Shown one piece after another: positions 51,356 through 60,512 of a stretch of DNA of 60,512 nt (within the stretch, counting starts at the first letter, position 1; the number at the start of each line of letters is the position of its first letter). The position numbers and the translations under genes were made by a program. The stretch comes from Fischerella muscicola SAG 1427-1 = PCC 73103 (GTDB lineage Bacteria; Cyanobacteriota; Cyanobacteriia; Cyanobacteriales; Nostocaceae): positions 1 to 60,512 of the forward strand of contig NZ_AJLJ01000195.1 in assembly GCF_000317245.1 (NCBI RefSeq), in the 5' to 3' direction. The notes below the pieces were generated by a model that was not told where the DNA came from, did not search any database, and was given only the letters and a program-made list of their open reading frames with translations.

Positions 51356-51626
51356 CTGACTGGTTTGCTGTAAATACAGCAGCAGTTACATCTATTTCTG
51401 AAACATTAAGCAATTGCTAAGTCCAAAATTGCATAAATTTATGGCGTACGAATTAAAACAAAGCTGTACTAAGTTAATTCTCGATTTCCTGTTCCCGTAG
51501 TGTCTCCTTGAAGAGAATCTCCGTACTCTGCGAGAAGTTGTTTAGGCGTCTAAACGTTGCATCTCATTTAGCAGAATCCGTCACACCCATTTTCAAGACA
51601 ATGTTGGTGTTTCCGGATAAAATAAT
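51356..51626. other. Intergenic, dispersed repeat fragment
   Basis: Holds TTCCCGTAGTGTCTCCTTGA-type repeat sequence (51490-51560) of the family inserted in bvdR. No gene. Confidence 0.5.
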
Positions 51627-52721
51627 CTAGGCAATAAGTTCGGCTTTTTGGTTTGGGCTTTGTTGATTAGACTTTTGCTGGAAAATATGGAATTGCATAC
51701 TCAGCATACAGTAAACACTACACACTATTTCCCACCAACGTTCTATTTCCTCATAATTGGTGATACGGAAATCTGACCAACCTATGTAATTTTTACTGTG
51801 TTTACAACCATATTCTAACCAAGTTATTAATCCATAAGGATTCTCAACTGCTGAATTAATAGATTTTGGTAAATTACTCATTAAAAACAAAGTATAATTT
51901 TCGGATGACTGTTCTTTGTTGTTTGTAATTTGCCAGTAGCGAAGTTCTCGACGATTCCCAAAGATGATTTCACGAATGTAGCTTTGTTCTGTTTTACCGT
52001 TACTAAAAATTTGATGAAATTTTTTCCAACTGCTATATCTAGGTTTTTGAGTGGGTGCCAACCAAAAACCATGATTACTTCTAATAGCTGTGATGAAATT
52101 TAGCTGAAACTGATTTAAAATTTGAATTAAGCTGTCATATTCTCCATAGGTACTATCTGCTAATACCAAGTCAAATTTGAACTTTCTTTCTTGTAATTCT
52201 TCAATGATCTCAGCAATTAACTGAGGCTTTGTTTTAAATATTTCACCTGGTTTTAATCTTTTGGGTGGCTTGAAGATTTTAAATATGAGAGGAAAAATTA
52301 AACCATCGATAAAAGCATAGGCATTGATGGAAACAATTCCATTTTCAACTGTGCCTAAGTTACCAATATATTGTCTGTCCACATAATCTGTGGTTTTACC
52401 TTTCTTTTTATCTCCTGAATCATCAATAATCAGAGTAAAATTTATCCCCTGCAAAACCTGGCGAATAAGAGATAATCTATGATTTCTGAGTTCTTGTACT
52501 TGCCAAGGTGATTCTGTAACAAAATGCAGTAAAGCTTGATTGTTTAATCCCAAATGTTTAGCGATCGCAGGTAAACTTTTGCGGCTTATATCAGAAATTA
52601 AGCCTAAATGCAACCACTTAAAGAACTCGAAACTTCTCACTTCGGGGAAGAGATGTTTGTAGCTTGCACAATAGTTATCTATAAAAGTGATGGTAGTAAC
52701 TGCTTCCCTGGGCTGCCCCAT
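51627..52721 (-). CDS. IS701-type transposase (DDE)
   Basis: 364 residues from ATG 52721 (MGQPREAVTTITFIDNYC), fixed by GGAG eight bases upstream; an in-frame GTG 60 nt earlier is unlikely. Opening pattern and FEFFKWLHLGLISDISRKSLPAIAKHLGL are IS701-like. Catalytic triad candidates: Asp in LIIDDSGDKKKGK, Asp in LVLADSTYGE, Glu in RWWEIVCSVY. The gene is intact, so the element may be active or recent. I could not find convincing terminal inverted repeats or a target duplication on either side. Confidence 0.85.
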   Translation of the reverse strand: MGQPREAVTTITFIDNYCASYKHLFPEVRSFEFFKWLHLGLISDISRKSLPAIAKHLGLNNQALLHFVTESPWQVQELRNHRLSLIRQVLQGINFTLIIDDSGDKKKGKTTDYVDRQYIGNLGTVENGIVSINAYAFIDGLIFPLIFKIFKPPKRLKPGEIFKTKPQLIAEIIEELQERKFKFDLVLADSTYGEYDSLIQILNQFQLNFITAIRSNHGFWLAPTQKPRYSSWKKFHQIFSNGKTEQSYIREIIFGNRRELRYWQITNNKEQSSENYTLFLMSNLPKSINSAVENPYGLITWLEYGCKHSKNYIGWSDFRITNYEEIERWWEIVCSVYCMLSMQFHIFQQKSNQQSPNQKAELIA

Positions 52722-53711
52722 ATTTTGACTCCAGAAAAAGAAATATATGCTTATCCAGTAACATATTTTAGGTAGCGTCACATAATATAACTAAAGATTA
52801 CTTACAGTTTTATGAAGCTTTCTTGAAGTAAATAGTTTTTACTTATTCTATTTTTCATAGATGTTGATATTATTTTATTTAACATAATAAAATTTTATAT
52901 TTTTACTCAAAATTTTTATTTATAAATTGATACAACACTGAGAATTTATTGTCAATTATACTGGTTATAAATTTATCTTTTCTTTAATGGGATTTTTGAT
53001 TACTAAAAAATATACTCATTCCGAATAAATCAACGAAAATAGAATTGTTGTAGCTCTTATTTTAGTAACTACCACATAAGTGTATAGCAAATATCAAGTT
53101 ATTAACATCTGAAAACAGCACGTATATAAAGATTTTTTGTTGATCAATATAAAAATTAAAAATACTTGTTGTCGAGTACTAGCCATGTATAACTATAATA
53201 CATAGCAATTCAATATTTACGCACTATACAAATTTATTATTTTGTGCGTCAAAAACAATATATCCTTCAGCCTGTGATCACTTATCCTTTGATAGATGGC
53301 GATCGCTTACAAAGTGTTGAAAAATCAAACTGCAAGGTCTGAGTCATCCGATTTTGGATTTTGGATTGACCCCACGGATTAATCCAGGGGCTTGAGGATT
53401 TTGGATTTTGGATTTTCGATTTATTCCACGGATAAATCCCCTTTCTTGTACCATCAAGGAATGATTGGTCACACACCTCATACTTGTATTTCCTGTCAAG
53501 GGTTAACTCCGATTCTTTTTATACTGCTGCAATTTGAAGTTTTATTCTTCAGCAAGTAATTTAATTAACAATATCGAAAAGCTGCCGAAAGCAATTACAT
53601 TAATAAAATGCTGTAAATAACATGTTATTAAAAGACTAACTTTCTCGTGGTTTTTAATTAGGATAAAGCGCTAGAGTAAGGTTAAGAGTACTGAAAACCG
53701 TAGCCATAAAC
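52722..53711. other. 990-bp AT-rich gap between transposase and aldo/keto reductase
   Basis: 52790-53280 is strongly AT-rich with no gene. 53337-53470 holds a repeat: CTGAGTCATCCGATTTTGG, then ATTTTGG units and the palindromic GACCCCACGGATTAATCC block, the same family that abuts the start of the propeller-like gene at 43998. Promoter of the aldo/keto reductase is presumably in the last 150 bp. Confidence 0.5.
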
Positions 53712-54584
53712 ATGGAAACAAAACAACTAAGTAACACAGGTGTTTATGTGAGTATCATCGGTTTAGGGGGTATGCCGATGTCGTTAAGTAACCGTCCTCC
53801 AGAGTCAGAATCAATCAGTGTGATTCAGCGTGCTTTAGAATTGGGAGTCACTTTTATTGATACTGCTGATTCTTACTGTAAAGATGAAACAGACAAACAC
53901 CATAATGAACGACTGATTCACAAAGCTTTGCAAACTTACAATGGTGATACCAGTAATGTGATTGTGGCAACAAAGGGTGGCTTAATGCGTCCGAATGGTA
54001 GTTGGACACGCAACGGTAATCCTAATCACCTGCGAGAAACAATTCGCGTTAGCTTTGAGGCTTTAGGTGGTGATAAACCCATTGATCTATGGCAATATCA
54101 CTCACCCGATCCCGAATATTCTATTGAAGAATCCCTCACACCAGCTAGAGAAGCAGTAGCAGCGGGAATGATTCGGTTTGTAGGAGTTTCTAATTTTTCT
54201 GTAGAACAAATAAAAAGGGCTAGGGATGTAGTTGATATAGTTTCAGTGCAAAATCAATACAATCCTTGGCAGCGTCAGCCGGAATTCGACGGGGTACTAG
54301 AATATTGTGAGACGGAAAGTTTAACTTTTTTACCCTGGAGTCCTTTTGGTGGGAGTCGCCGCCATGAGAACTTAGAAGATATCCCAGCGATCGCTCAGTT
54401 AGCCAAAGCAAAAGGCGTAACAGTGTATAATATTGTACTGGCATGGTTACATGCAAAATCGCCATGTATCTTACCCATTCCTGGTGCTAGTAAAATTTCT
54501 AGCATTGAAGATACCGTACGAGGTGGGGATCTGAAATTATCTGATCAGGAAGTACAAATAATAGATCGAGAAACAGCATCATAA
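53712..54584 (+). CDS. Aldo/keto reductase
   Basis: 290 residues. NADPH-dependent carbonyl reduction. TIM-barrel with catalytic Asp in FIDTADSYCKDE, the Tyr in the same segment, Lys in IVATKGGLM, His in DLWQYHSPDPEYS, then GVSNFSVEQI and IPGASKISSIEDT for cofactor binding. The closest group is the oxidoreductase-type AKRs with unknown physiological substrates. ilvC follows 58 nt downstream on the same strand. Confidence 0.92.
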   Translation: METKQLSNTGVYVSIIGLGGMPMSLSNRPPESESISVIQRALELGVTFIDTADSYCKDETDKHHNERLIHKALQTYNGDTSNVIVATKGGLMRPNGSWTRNGNPNHLRETIRVSFEALGGDKPIDLWQYHSPDPEYSIEESLTPAREAVAAGMIRFVGVSNFSVEQIKRARDVVDIVSVQNQYNPWQRQPEFDGVLEYCETESLTFLPWSPFGGSRRHENLEDIPAIAQLAKAKGVTVYNIVLAWLHAKSPCILPIPGASKISSIEDTVRGGDLKLSDQEVQIIDRETAS

Positions 54585-54642
54585 TCCGGTAAAATAACAA
54601 GTCTGCAATCAAACAGGATGCTTGCTGACTGGAGACGCGCTT

Positions 54643-55638
54643 ATGGCTCGGATGTATTACGACGCAGATGCAAATTTAGACCTTTTAGCCGGAAAAACTA
54701 TTGCTATTATCGGTTATGGTTCCCAAGGTCATGCCCATGCTCTCAATCTTAAGGATAGTGGCATGAACGTGATTGTCGGATTATATCCGGGCAGCAAGTC
54801 AGCGGCAAAAGCCGAAGCTGCTGGGTTAACTGTCAAAAATGTGGCAGATGCAGCCAAAGCTGCTGACTTGTTGATGATTTTATTACCTGATGAAGTTCAG
54901 AGAACCGTTTACAAAAACGAAATTGAACCCAATTTAGAACCAGGAAATGTCTTAGCTTTTGCTCACGGATTCAATATTCACTTTGGTCAAGTTGTACCAC
55001 CGGCTGAGGTAGACGTGATCATGGTAGCACCCAAAGGCCCAGGACATTTGGTACGGCGGACTTACGAACAAGGACAAGGAGTACCTTGTTTGTTTGCTGT
55101 CTATCAAAATGCTTCTGGACAGGCACGCGATCGCGCCATGGCTTATGCTAAAGGTATTGGTGGTACACGCGCAGGTATTCTTGAAACTACCTTCCGTGAA
55201 GAAACTGAAACTGACTTGTTTGGTGAACAAGCAGTGTTGTGTGGCGGTTTGAGTGCCTTAATTAAAGCCGGATTTGAAACCTTAGTAGAAGCTGGTTATC
55301 AACCAGAGCTAGCTTATTTTGAATGTCTCCACGAAGTTAAATTGATTGTTGACTTGATTGTGGAAGGCGGGCTAGCGAAAATGCGCGATAGCATTTCTAA
55401 TACCGCAGAATATGGTGATTATACCCGTGGCCCTAGAGTTGTCAACCAACAAACCAAGGCCGAAATGCAAAAAATTCTCCAAGAAATTCAAACTGGACAA
55501 TTTGCACGGGAATTTGTCCTAGAAAACCAAGCTGGTAAACCTGGGTTTACTGCGATGCGTCGTAAAGAAGCCGAACATCAAGTTGAGGAAATTGGCAAAG
55601 ATTTACGCGCGATGTTTAGTTGGATGAAGAAGGATTAA
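54643..55638 (+). CDS. ilvC: Ketol-acid reductoisomerase, class I
   Basis: 331 residues from ATG 54643 ([20 protein letters not shown]), with GGAG eight bases upstream; a TTG 21 nt earlier is less likely. Second step of valine/isoleucine synthesis. Rossmann motif [19 protein letters not shown] with the NADPH-selecting YPGSKSA, then [19 protein letters not shown], metal ligands in [14 protein letters not shown] and [14 protein letters not shown]. Length typical of the short class. Confidence 0.96.
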   Translation: MARMYYDADANLDLLAGKTIAIIGYGSQGHAHALNLKDSGMNVIVGLYPGSKSAAKAEAAGLTVKNVADAAKAADLLMILLPDEVQRTVYKNEIEPNLEPGNVLAFAHGFNIHFGQVVPPAEVDVIMVAPKGPGHLVRRTYEQGQGVPCLFAVYQNASGQARDRAMAYAKGIGGTRAGILETTFREETETDLFGEQAVLCGGLSALIKAGFETLVEAGYQPELAYFECLHEVKLIVDLIVEGGLAKMRDSISNTAEYGDYTRGPRVVNQQTKAEMQKILQEIQTGQFAREFVLENQAGKPGFTAMRRKEAEHQVEEIGKDLRAMFSWMKKD

Positions 55639-56101
55639 TATAGGCACATTAAAAGGGAAGGGGGAACAGGCAACGGAGAACAAGGGGTAAGATAGGCTGG
55701 CAAGTGTAGGTTTTTAATAAAATAACGAGTGATGACTGTAAAACTAATGGAATAATCATCCGTTAACAAATTCCTATACCCTTGTAGAGACGCGATTAAT
55801 CGCGTCTCTACTTACACCCTAAAACCAGTATTTTTTGAGGAAAACGTAAAAACTTATACCTGTCATTGTCTCTCCTAGCCAAGGAAGAAATAAGCTCTCC
55901 CGCTTACTTTCTGTGATTCCTTTGATTTGCTGTAGTGGTGATAGTGGTGAATTGGGGGCAGAGATATTTCGTCTCAATGTTTGAGTATGATGGCAGTAAA
56001 AAGCAATTTTGTCTGTCAATCATTGCTATGGCAAGCACGACCCCAACATTCATGCTAAGTAATCAAAGTAATACAAAAGCAATGCAACAGGAGTATTGTT
56101 G
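55639..56101. other. Intergenic, 463 bp, with a 28-bp perfect palindrome
   Basis: 55784-55811 is a perfect 28-bp palindrome with half-site GTAGAGACGCGATT. A degenerate relative (AGACGCGATGTTCCTCGCGTCT) lies at about 50879-50900, so it is a dispersed repeat. The rest holds no supported gene. The RBS ACAGGAG of the next gene is at 56087-56093. Confidence 0.6.
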
Positions 56102-58033
56102 ATGGCTGGACCGATTGTCCCACCCAAACAACATCGCAAACGACTCGTTAGCTGGTTACTCAAAGAAGATCGCAGCGAGAAGGGAGAGCATTCTAAGCAT
56201 CGTTGGTGGCAAGTGATGTGCTTAACAGGGGTAGATTATTTTTCAACACTTGGTTATCAGCCTGGAATCGCTGCCTTAGCAGCAGGGGCTTTATCCCCTG
56301 TAGCTACCCTAATTCTGGTTTTGCTGACACTGTTTGGTGCATTACCCATATATCGTCGGGTTGCTGCCACTAGTCCTCATGGAGAGGGATCGATCGCCAT
56401 GCTCGAAAATCTCCTTCCCTGGTGGCAAGGCAAGCTATTCGTCCTATGTCTGCTTGGCTTTGTGGCGACTGATTTTATCATTACTATTACGCTTTCGGCA
56501 GCAGATGCCACAGCCCACATTGTAGAAAATCCTCTAGTACCAGAGTTTCTACATGGGCAAGAAGTCGGTATTACGCTCATCCTAATTGCATTGCTTGGTG
56601 GCGTATTTTTAAGAGGCTTCACTGAAGCGATCGGTCTTGCTGTTTTTTTGGTTGCTGCATATTTATTGCTAAACTCAATCACCATTGGTGTTGGTGCTTA
56701 CGAGATTTTACAACAGCCAATTGTGCTTTCTAATTGGCAGACTAAGTTGTTCACCAGTTATCCAAATCCTGTGCTGATGATTGTAGCCGCCGCATTGGTA
56801 TTTCCCAAGTTGGCATTAGGATTATCTGGTTTTGAGACTGGTGTGGCAGTTATGCCGTTGGTGAAGGGGAATCAGCATGAAACAGAAGAAAATCCCAGAG
56901 GACGCATTCGTAATACCCACAAACTGCTGACAACTGCGGCAGTAATTATGAGCTTCTTCTTGATTACCAGCAGTTTGGTGACAATTCTACTCATTCCTGG
57001 TACAGAATTTCAAACAGGAGGCAAAGCTAGCGGGCGCGCCCTCGCATACCTGGCTCATCGTTATTTAGGGGATGGCTTTGGAACTATTTATGATTTAAGT
57101 ACAATTTCGATTCTGTGGTTTGCTGGTGCATCTGCAATGGCAGGGCTATTGAATATTGTCCCTCGCTACCTACCACGCTATGGTATGGCACCAGATTGGA
57201 CACGGATGATCCGACCTCTGGTGTTGGTGTATACAGCGATCGCTTTTGTGGTGACAATTCTCTTTAAAGCAAATGTAGAAGCTCAAGGTGGAGCCTATGC
57301 AACAGGAGTATTGGTATTAATGACTTCTGCTGCTTTTGCTGTAACTTTAGCTGCTCGTCGTCGGCGAGCAACACGAGGAATCTTGTCCTTTGGTGCGATT
57401 ACACTACTATTTGTTTACACCACCATTGTTAACATTGTTGAAAGACCAGAAGGTATCCAAATTGCTGCTTTTTTCATCAGTACAATTATTATTACTTCAC
57501 TAATTTCACGAGTCTGGCGCTCCACAGAACTGCGAGTCGAGCAAATTGAAATGGACGAAATAGCTCGTCGCTTTATTGCTGAAGAGGAAGAGGATCAGGG
57601 TAAAATCCGACTGATTGCCAATCGCTTGAATGAAGGGGATGAACGAGAATACTTTTTAAAAGAGAAGGAAGTACGCGAGGACAATCATATTCCCCAGACA
57701 GATTCTATTTTGTTTCTAGAAATTCAAGTATCCGATGCTTCAGTATTTACTGAGATCATTCAGGTTAAAGGAGTACAGGTCGGTAATTATCGTATTTTGA
57801 GGGCTAGAGGTGCTGCTGTGCCAAATACAATTGCAGCTATCCTTTTATACATCCGGGATCAAACTGGGAAACTGCCTCATGCTTACTTTGGTTGGGCAGA
57901 GGGTAATCCAATTCAATATTTGTTGCGCTTCATCCTTTTTGGTGAAGGGGATATAGCTGTTGTTACCCGTGAAGTTCTTCGTAAAGCCGAGAAACATCCT
58001 GAACGGCGTCCTGGTATTCATGTGGGGGGATAG
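56102..58033 (+). CDS. APC-superfamily permease with C-terminal cytoplasmic domain
   Basis: 643 residues from ATG 56102, fixed by ACAGGAG. A conserved opening ([19 protein letters not shown]) and about twelve TM helices (about 45-480) mark an amino acid/polyamine/cation transporter. A soluble C-terminal part of about 160 residues ([20 protein letters not shown] onward, [14 protein letters not shown]) is not part of the usual transport core and may be regulatory. Substrate not decidable. Stop TAG lies in a GGGGATCGGGG repeat. Confidence 0.85.
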   Translation: MAGPIVPPKQHRKRLVSWLLKEDRSEKGEHSKHRWWQVMCLTGVDYFSTLGYQPGIAALAAGALSPVATLILVLLTLFGALPIYRRVAATSPHGEGSIAMLENLLPWWQGKLFVLCLLGFVATDFIITITLSAADATAHIVENPLVPEFLHGQEVGITLILIALLGGVFLRGFTEAIGLAVFLVAAYLLLNSITIGVGAYEILQQPIVLSNWQTKLFTSYPNPVLMIVAAALVFPKLALGLSGFETGVAVMPLVKGNQHETEENPRGRIRNTHKLLTTAAVIMSFFLITSSLVTILLIPGTEFQTGGKASGRALAYLAHRYLGDGFGTIYDLSTISILWFAGASAMAGLLNIVPRYLPRYGMAPDWTRMIRPLVLVYTAIAFVVTILFKANVEAQGGAYATGVLVLMTSAAFAVTLAARRRRATRGILSFGAITLLFVYTTIVNIVERPEGIQIAAFFISTIIITSLISRVWRSTELRVEQIEMDEIARRFIAEEEEDQGKIRLIANRLNEGDEREYFLKEKEVREDNHIPQTDSILFLEIQVSDASVFTEIIQVKGVQVGNYRILRARGAAVPNTIAAILLYIRDQTGKLPHAYFGWAEGNPIQYLLRFILFGEGDIAVVTREVLRKAEKHPERRPGIHVGG

Positions 58034-58140
58034 GGGATCGGGGATCGGGGAAAGGGGAAAGGGAGAGTGGGGAAAGTTATCAGTTATCAGTTAACAGTTA
58101 ACTGATTCATGCCCGATCCCCGATCCCTTATCCCCGATCT
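58030..58140. repeat. GGGGATC-type inverted repeat at convergent gene ends
   Basis: GGGGATCGGGGATCGGGG (about 58034-58051) pairs with CCCGATCCCCGATCCC (about 58111-58126) around TTATCAGTTAACAGTTAACTG. The stop of the permease (TAG) lies at its left end. On the right it runs into egtD, encoding the last residues and stop. Could act as a terminator for both. Confidence 0.75.
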
Positions 58141-59168
58141 TGCAACTGACAGAGTAATAAACCAAACCACTGGTTTTCGTCAGTCCAGACTTTTTGGGGT
58201 ACTAAACCTTTGGCTTTTAGTTCTTGTTGGATGCGGTTGAGATCGAATTTGCGAGAAATTTCGGTGTGGATGGTTTCACTTGGTTCAAAATAAACATTGA
58301 GTTTGAGAGTGCGTAATTCGACAGTTTGCGATCGCTGACTTTTGAGATGCATCTCAATTTGATGTTCAATTTCGTTATAAAATGCCCAGTGTTCAAATTG
58401 GGTGGTATCAAAGTTACCCTGAAAACGCCAATTGAGATGCTCTAACATATTCAAGTTAAATGCTGCCGTTACTCCTTGATTGTCGTTATAAGCAGCTTCC
58501 AAAATATGTTTTGGTTTTTGTAAGTCTACCCCCAATAAAAAATACTCTCCCGCTTGCAGCGCAGCTTTAACTTGGGATAAAAACACATCACACTCTCGTG
58601 GATTCAAATTACCCAAAGTGCTACCAATAAAACAAATCATCCGACTAGATAACTGGCTAGGTTCAATTTGAGAAAGCGCTAATTCGTAGGTTCCTGCCAA
58701 TGCGTAAACTTGTAGTGAGGGATAGTCTGCTAGTAGCGACAGCGCGCTACTTTCGAGCATACCAGCACTGACATCAATTGGTAGATAATGCAGAGGTAGT
58801 TCTTGTTGTTGGTAAGCATCTAGTAAAATTCTGGTTTTAGTAGAACTGCCACTACCCAGTTCAACTATTTCACAAGCGCCTGTGATTGCCGCAATTTCAT
58901 TAGCATAGCTTTGCAAAATTTTTGTCTCTGTCCGTGTGACGTAATACTCTGGTAACTCACAGATTTGCTCAAATAAATCGGAACCACGGTCATCATAGAA
59001 GTAACGCGGTGGCAGGGTTTTTGGTGTTTGAGTTAATCCCTTAACCACATCACTTCCAGCACTGGGAGAAACAATCAAAGTTGGTTCTAGCAAACGCTGT
59101 ATTTGTAAGCGTTGTTCAATAGTTCTTTGAGAGTTACCCTTGCTGCTGCCAGGTTTAGATATTGACAT
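58128..59168 (-). CDS. egtD: L-histidine N-alpha-methyltransferase (ergothioneine synthesis)
   Basis: 346 residues. Trimethylates histidine to hercynine with three SAM. Start ATG 59168 preceded by GGAGG. SAM motif EIVELGSGSSTKTRILLDAY, RYFYDDRGSDLFEQICELPE near the N-terminus, FIGSTLGNLNPRECD and the histidine-binding region MLEHLNWRFQGNF are typical of EgtD. Odd: the last codons (DRG) and the stop come from a dispersed GGGGATC repeat, so the true C-terminus may have been trimmed or extended. egtB lies upstream on the same strand. Confidence 0.92.
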   Translation of the reverse strand: MSISKPGSSKGNSQRTIEQRLQIQRLLEPTLIVSPSAGSDVVKGLTQTPKTLPPRYFYDDRGSDLFEQICELPEYYVTRTETKILQSYANEIAAITGACEIVELGSGSSTKTRILLDAYQQQELPLHYLPIDVSAGMLESSALSLLADYPSLQVYALAGTYELALSQIEPSQLSSRMICFIGSTLGNLNPRECDVFLSQVKAALQAGEYFLLGVDLQKPKHILEAAYNDNQGVTAAFNLNMLEHLNWRFQGNFDTTQFEHWAFYNEIEHQIEMHLKSQRSQTVELRTLKLNVYFEPSETIHTEISRKFDLNRIQQELKAKGLVPQKVWTDENQWFGLLLCQLQDRG

Positions 59169-59543
59169 TCACCCTCCGTGTTTTTGCCGTGATAGGTTGC
59201 GATGCCGTATTGCAATAGCCTTGGCGATCGCTTTCCCAAATGGCCTCTATTTATGTTAGCCAGTGAAACAAAAAGCCGCAGTGGATACAAGAGCTGCTCC
59301 ACTGGGATTTTCCCATGAAACAAGCTAATTTGCTCCATAGGGAGTTTTTTTCACAGTTCTAGGATCGAAAAATTCTTAACCGAACCGTATTGGGAGTGAT
59401 CGCACTCTAGGTGATCGATTTCATTTTGAACCGCAATCGCCCCTCTAACTCATACCTAACAGCGATCGCGCGATCGCTGCCTCAGATTAGCTAAGACTCT
59501 TTGTTGAGATTAAGCTGTATTAGGTGACAAACTAGGGACAAAA
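59169..59543. other. Intergenic, 375 bp, between egtB and egtD
   Basis: No gene. Contains HIP1 sites (GCGATCGC-type clusters at 59220-59232 and 59460-59478) and a hairpin, CAGTGGAT ... CTCCACTG, near 59269-59305. The gap leaves open whether egtB and egtD share a transcript. Confidence 0.5.
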
Positions 59544-60512
59544 TTAAGCTAGGATATTGTCACTTTTTGCACAGCGAAACCCCGCCAAAACTTGCTGTAC
59601 GCCAGGATGATACCAGTTGCGAAAACTAGAACGCAGCGCCCAAGGACGAGTTGCCCAACTACCACCTTTTAAAACGCGATGTTGATTGTCAAAATAAACT
59701 TGGGAATATCCGATGTATGGGTAATACTGAAAGCCTTTATAGCCATCAAACCAGGTAGCTGTCCATTCCCAGACATTGCCTAAAGTATCATACAAACCAT
59801 AGGGGCTTTGTCCAGCAGGATAGGCATTGACTGGTGTTGTTTTGCCCATTTTACAATCGTGGTTGCAAGATTCAGATGTTGGTTGTGTATCTCCCCAAGC
59901 ATAGGTGCGTTGCTGATTAGTTTTTGCATCCCAGCTAGCGGCTTTTTCCCATTCGGCTTCCGTGGGTAAGCGCTTCCCTACAAACTCTGCGTAGGCTGCT
60001 GCTTCGTAATAACTAACACCACACACTGGGTGATTTACCCAGCTTAAATCTTCATGCCAGTATAGAGGTTGTGTGAGTTTTGCTGTTTGCAACCATTCCC
60101 AGCCAGCTTTTGACCACCACTGGGGATTTTCATAACCCCCTGCTGCCATAAATACCCGATATTGTCCACAAGTCACAGGATAACGATCAATTTCATATGT
60201 GTCGAGATATACTCGATGTACAGGACGTTCGTTATCCATAGCGTCTGGTGAATTGTTACCCATCTCAAATTCGCCAGCGGGAATTTTGATCATTTCTTTT
60301 GGCTTTGCCAAGTCAAGTGTCCAAAGTTCAGAGTCTACAGTTATTAACTTTTCATACTTGAAACTTGACACTTGAGTCCTAATCAATTCCAGTACGAAAC
60401 AAATGATTTCGCTGTGTTGGCTTTCGTGCTGAAGCAAAAAGCGCCAAAGAGGTGCTTCTGTTTCTAAATCTGCTACTTCTAAGTAATCAAAAACTTTTTC
60501 TCTGACTGTGTC
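59544..60512 (-). CDS. egtB: Ergothioneine biosynthesis protein EgtB, N-terminus cut by window edge
   Basis: Open from the window edge (frame reads ...DTVREKVFDYLEVADLETE) to the stop at 59544; about 322 residues visible. EgtB is a non-haem-iron sulfoxide synthase joining hercynine to a thiol. The DinB-like part keeps the iron-binding motif HxxxHxE (LQHESQHSE). The formylglycine-generating-enzyme-type C-terminal domain runs from about GEFEMGNN to FRCAKS, with LPTEAEWEKAA, TLGNVWEWTATWF and VLKGGSWATRPW. Together with egtD it supports ergothioneine production. Confidence 0.92.
   Translation of the reverse strand, partial: DTVREKVFDYLEVADLETEAPLWRFLLQHESQHSEIICFVLELIRTQVSSFKYEKLITVDSELWTLDLAKPKEMIKIPAGEFEMGNNSPDAMDNERPVHRVYLDTYEIDRYPVTCGQYRVFMAAGGYENPQWWSKAGWEWLQTAKLTQPLYWHEDLSWVNHPVCGVSYYEAAAYAEFVGKRLPTEAEWEKAASWDAKTNQQRTYAWGDTQPTSESCNHDCKMGKTTPVNAYPAGQSPYGLYDTLGNVWEWTATWFDGYKGFQYYPYIGYSQVYFDNQHRVLKGGSWATRPWALRSSFRNWYHPGVQQVLAGFRCAKSDNILA

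Noticed and set aside
55639..56101. Riboswitch upstream of the APC permease
   Set aside because: No c-di-AMP or other riboswitch consensus could be recognised; the only structure is a dispersed 28-bp palindrome.
59544..60512. Formylglycine-generating enzyme serving a sulfatase
   Set aside because: The DinB-type HxxxHxE motif and neighbouring egtD identify EgtB; there is no sulfatase with a modifiable Cys in the window.

Overview
The window looks like chromosomal DNA of a filamentous, probably heterocyst-forming cyanobacterium (Nostocales). The evidence is the frequent HIP1 octamers (GCGATCGC), a plant-type ferredoxin (petF), a cyanobacterial biliverdin reductase (bvdR), an RppA-type regulator, ergothioneine genes (egtB, egtD), and the repeat families usual in that group: GGGGACAAG tracts, CCCAATGCC tracts, AAAAGTC tracts and GATTTTGGATTTTGG tracts. 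No rRNA, tRNA or CRISPR array was seen.

Layout. 1-16 kb is mixed housekeeping and stress genes: a partial Uma2 nuclease, an Hsp20, an S9 peptidase, map, bvdR, petF, a SpoIID-domain protein, sulfiredoxin and Dps side by side, an HTH/GrpE-like protein, a convergent STAS / response-regulator-PP2C pair, a DUF1350 protein and a two-TM protein. Between the last two lie two very short ORFs, each followed by an intrinsic terminator. 16-45.5 kb is the remarkable part. Divergent from an APS kinase-TPR pair runs a lipid-megasynthase operon: (1) tandem enoyl reductases-KS-AT-ACP-ACP, (2) KR-DH, (3) KS-AT-DH-PPTase-like, (4) a free ACP, (5) an AlkP-superfamily phosphodiesterase/phosphotransferase, (6) a pseudo-M50/HlyD membrane fusion, (7) an internally duplicated helical protein, (8) an alpha/beta-hydrolase lipoprotein, then a clear intrinsic terminator. 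Next come a sulfotransferase with a secreted Asp-box protein, a second alpha/beta hydrolase, a propeller-like protein and a second AlkP-superfamily protein. 45.6-60.5 kb is ordinary again: cydAB, a methyltransferase, hisG, rppA, a DUF4359 protein, an IS701-type transposase, an aldo/keto reductase, ilvC, an APC permease, egtD and egtB (partial).

How the genes may work together. The megasynthase has the architecture of the polyunsaturated-fatty-acid and heterocyst-glycolipid synthases (PKS/FAS hybrids), so it should make a long, partly reduced acyl chain. APS kinase makes PAPS and a PAPS-dependent sulfotransferase sits just past the operon. The HlyD-like protein suggests export, and the hydrolases, AlkP proteins and secreted propeller-like protein suggest processing outside the cytoplasm. 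My main hypothesis is an undescribed sulfated (or otherwise headgroup-modified) envelope lipid or exported polyketide. The product is inference; the domain content is read from the sequence.

A second theme is repeat invasion. Short palindromic and tandem repeats fill most gaps, supply start- or stop-proximal codons for several genes (the HTH/GrpE-like gene, the propeller-like gene, egtD), and have entered coding sequence in frame in bvdR and in the interdomain linkers of two megasynthase subunits.
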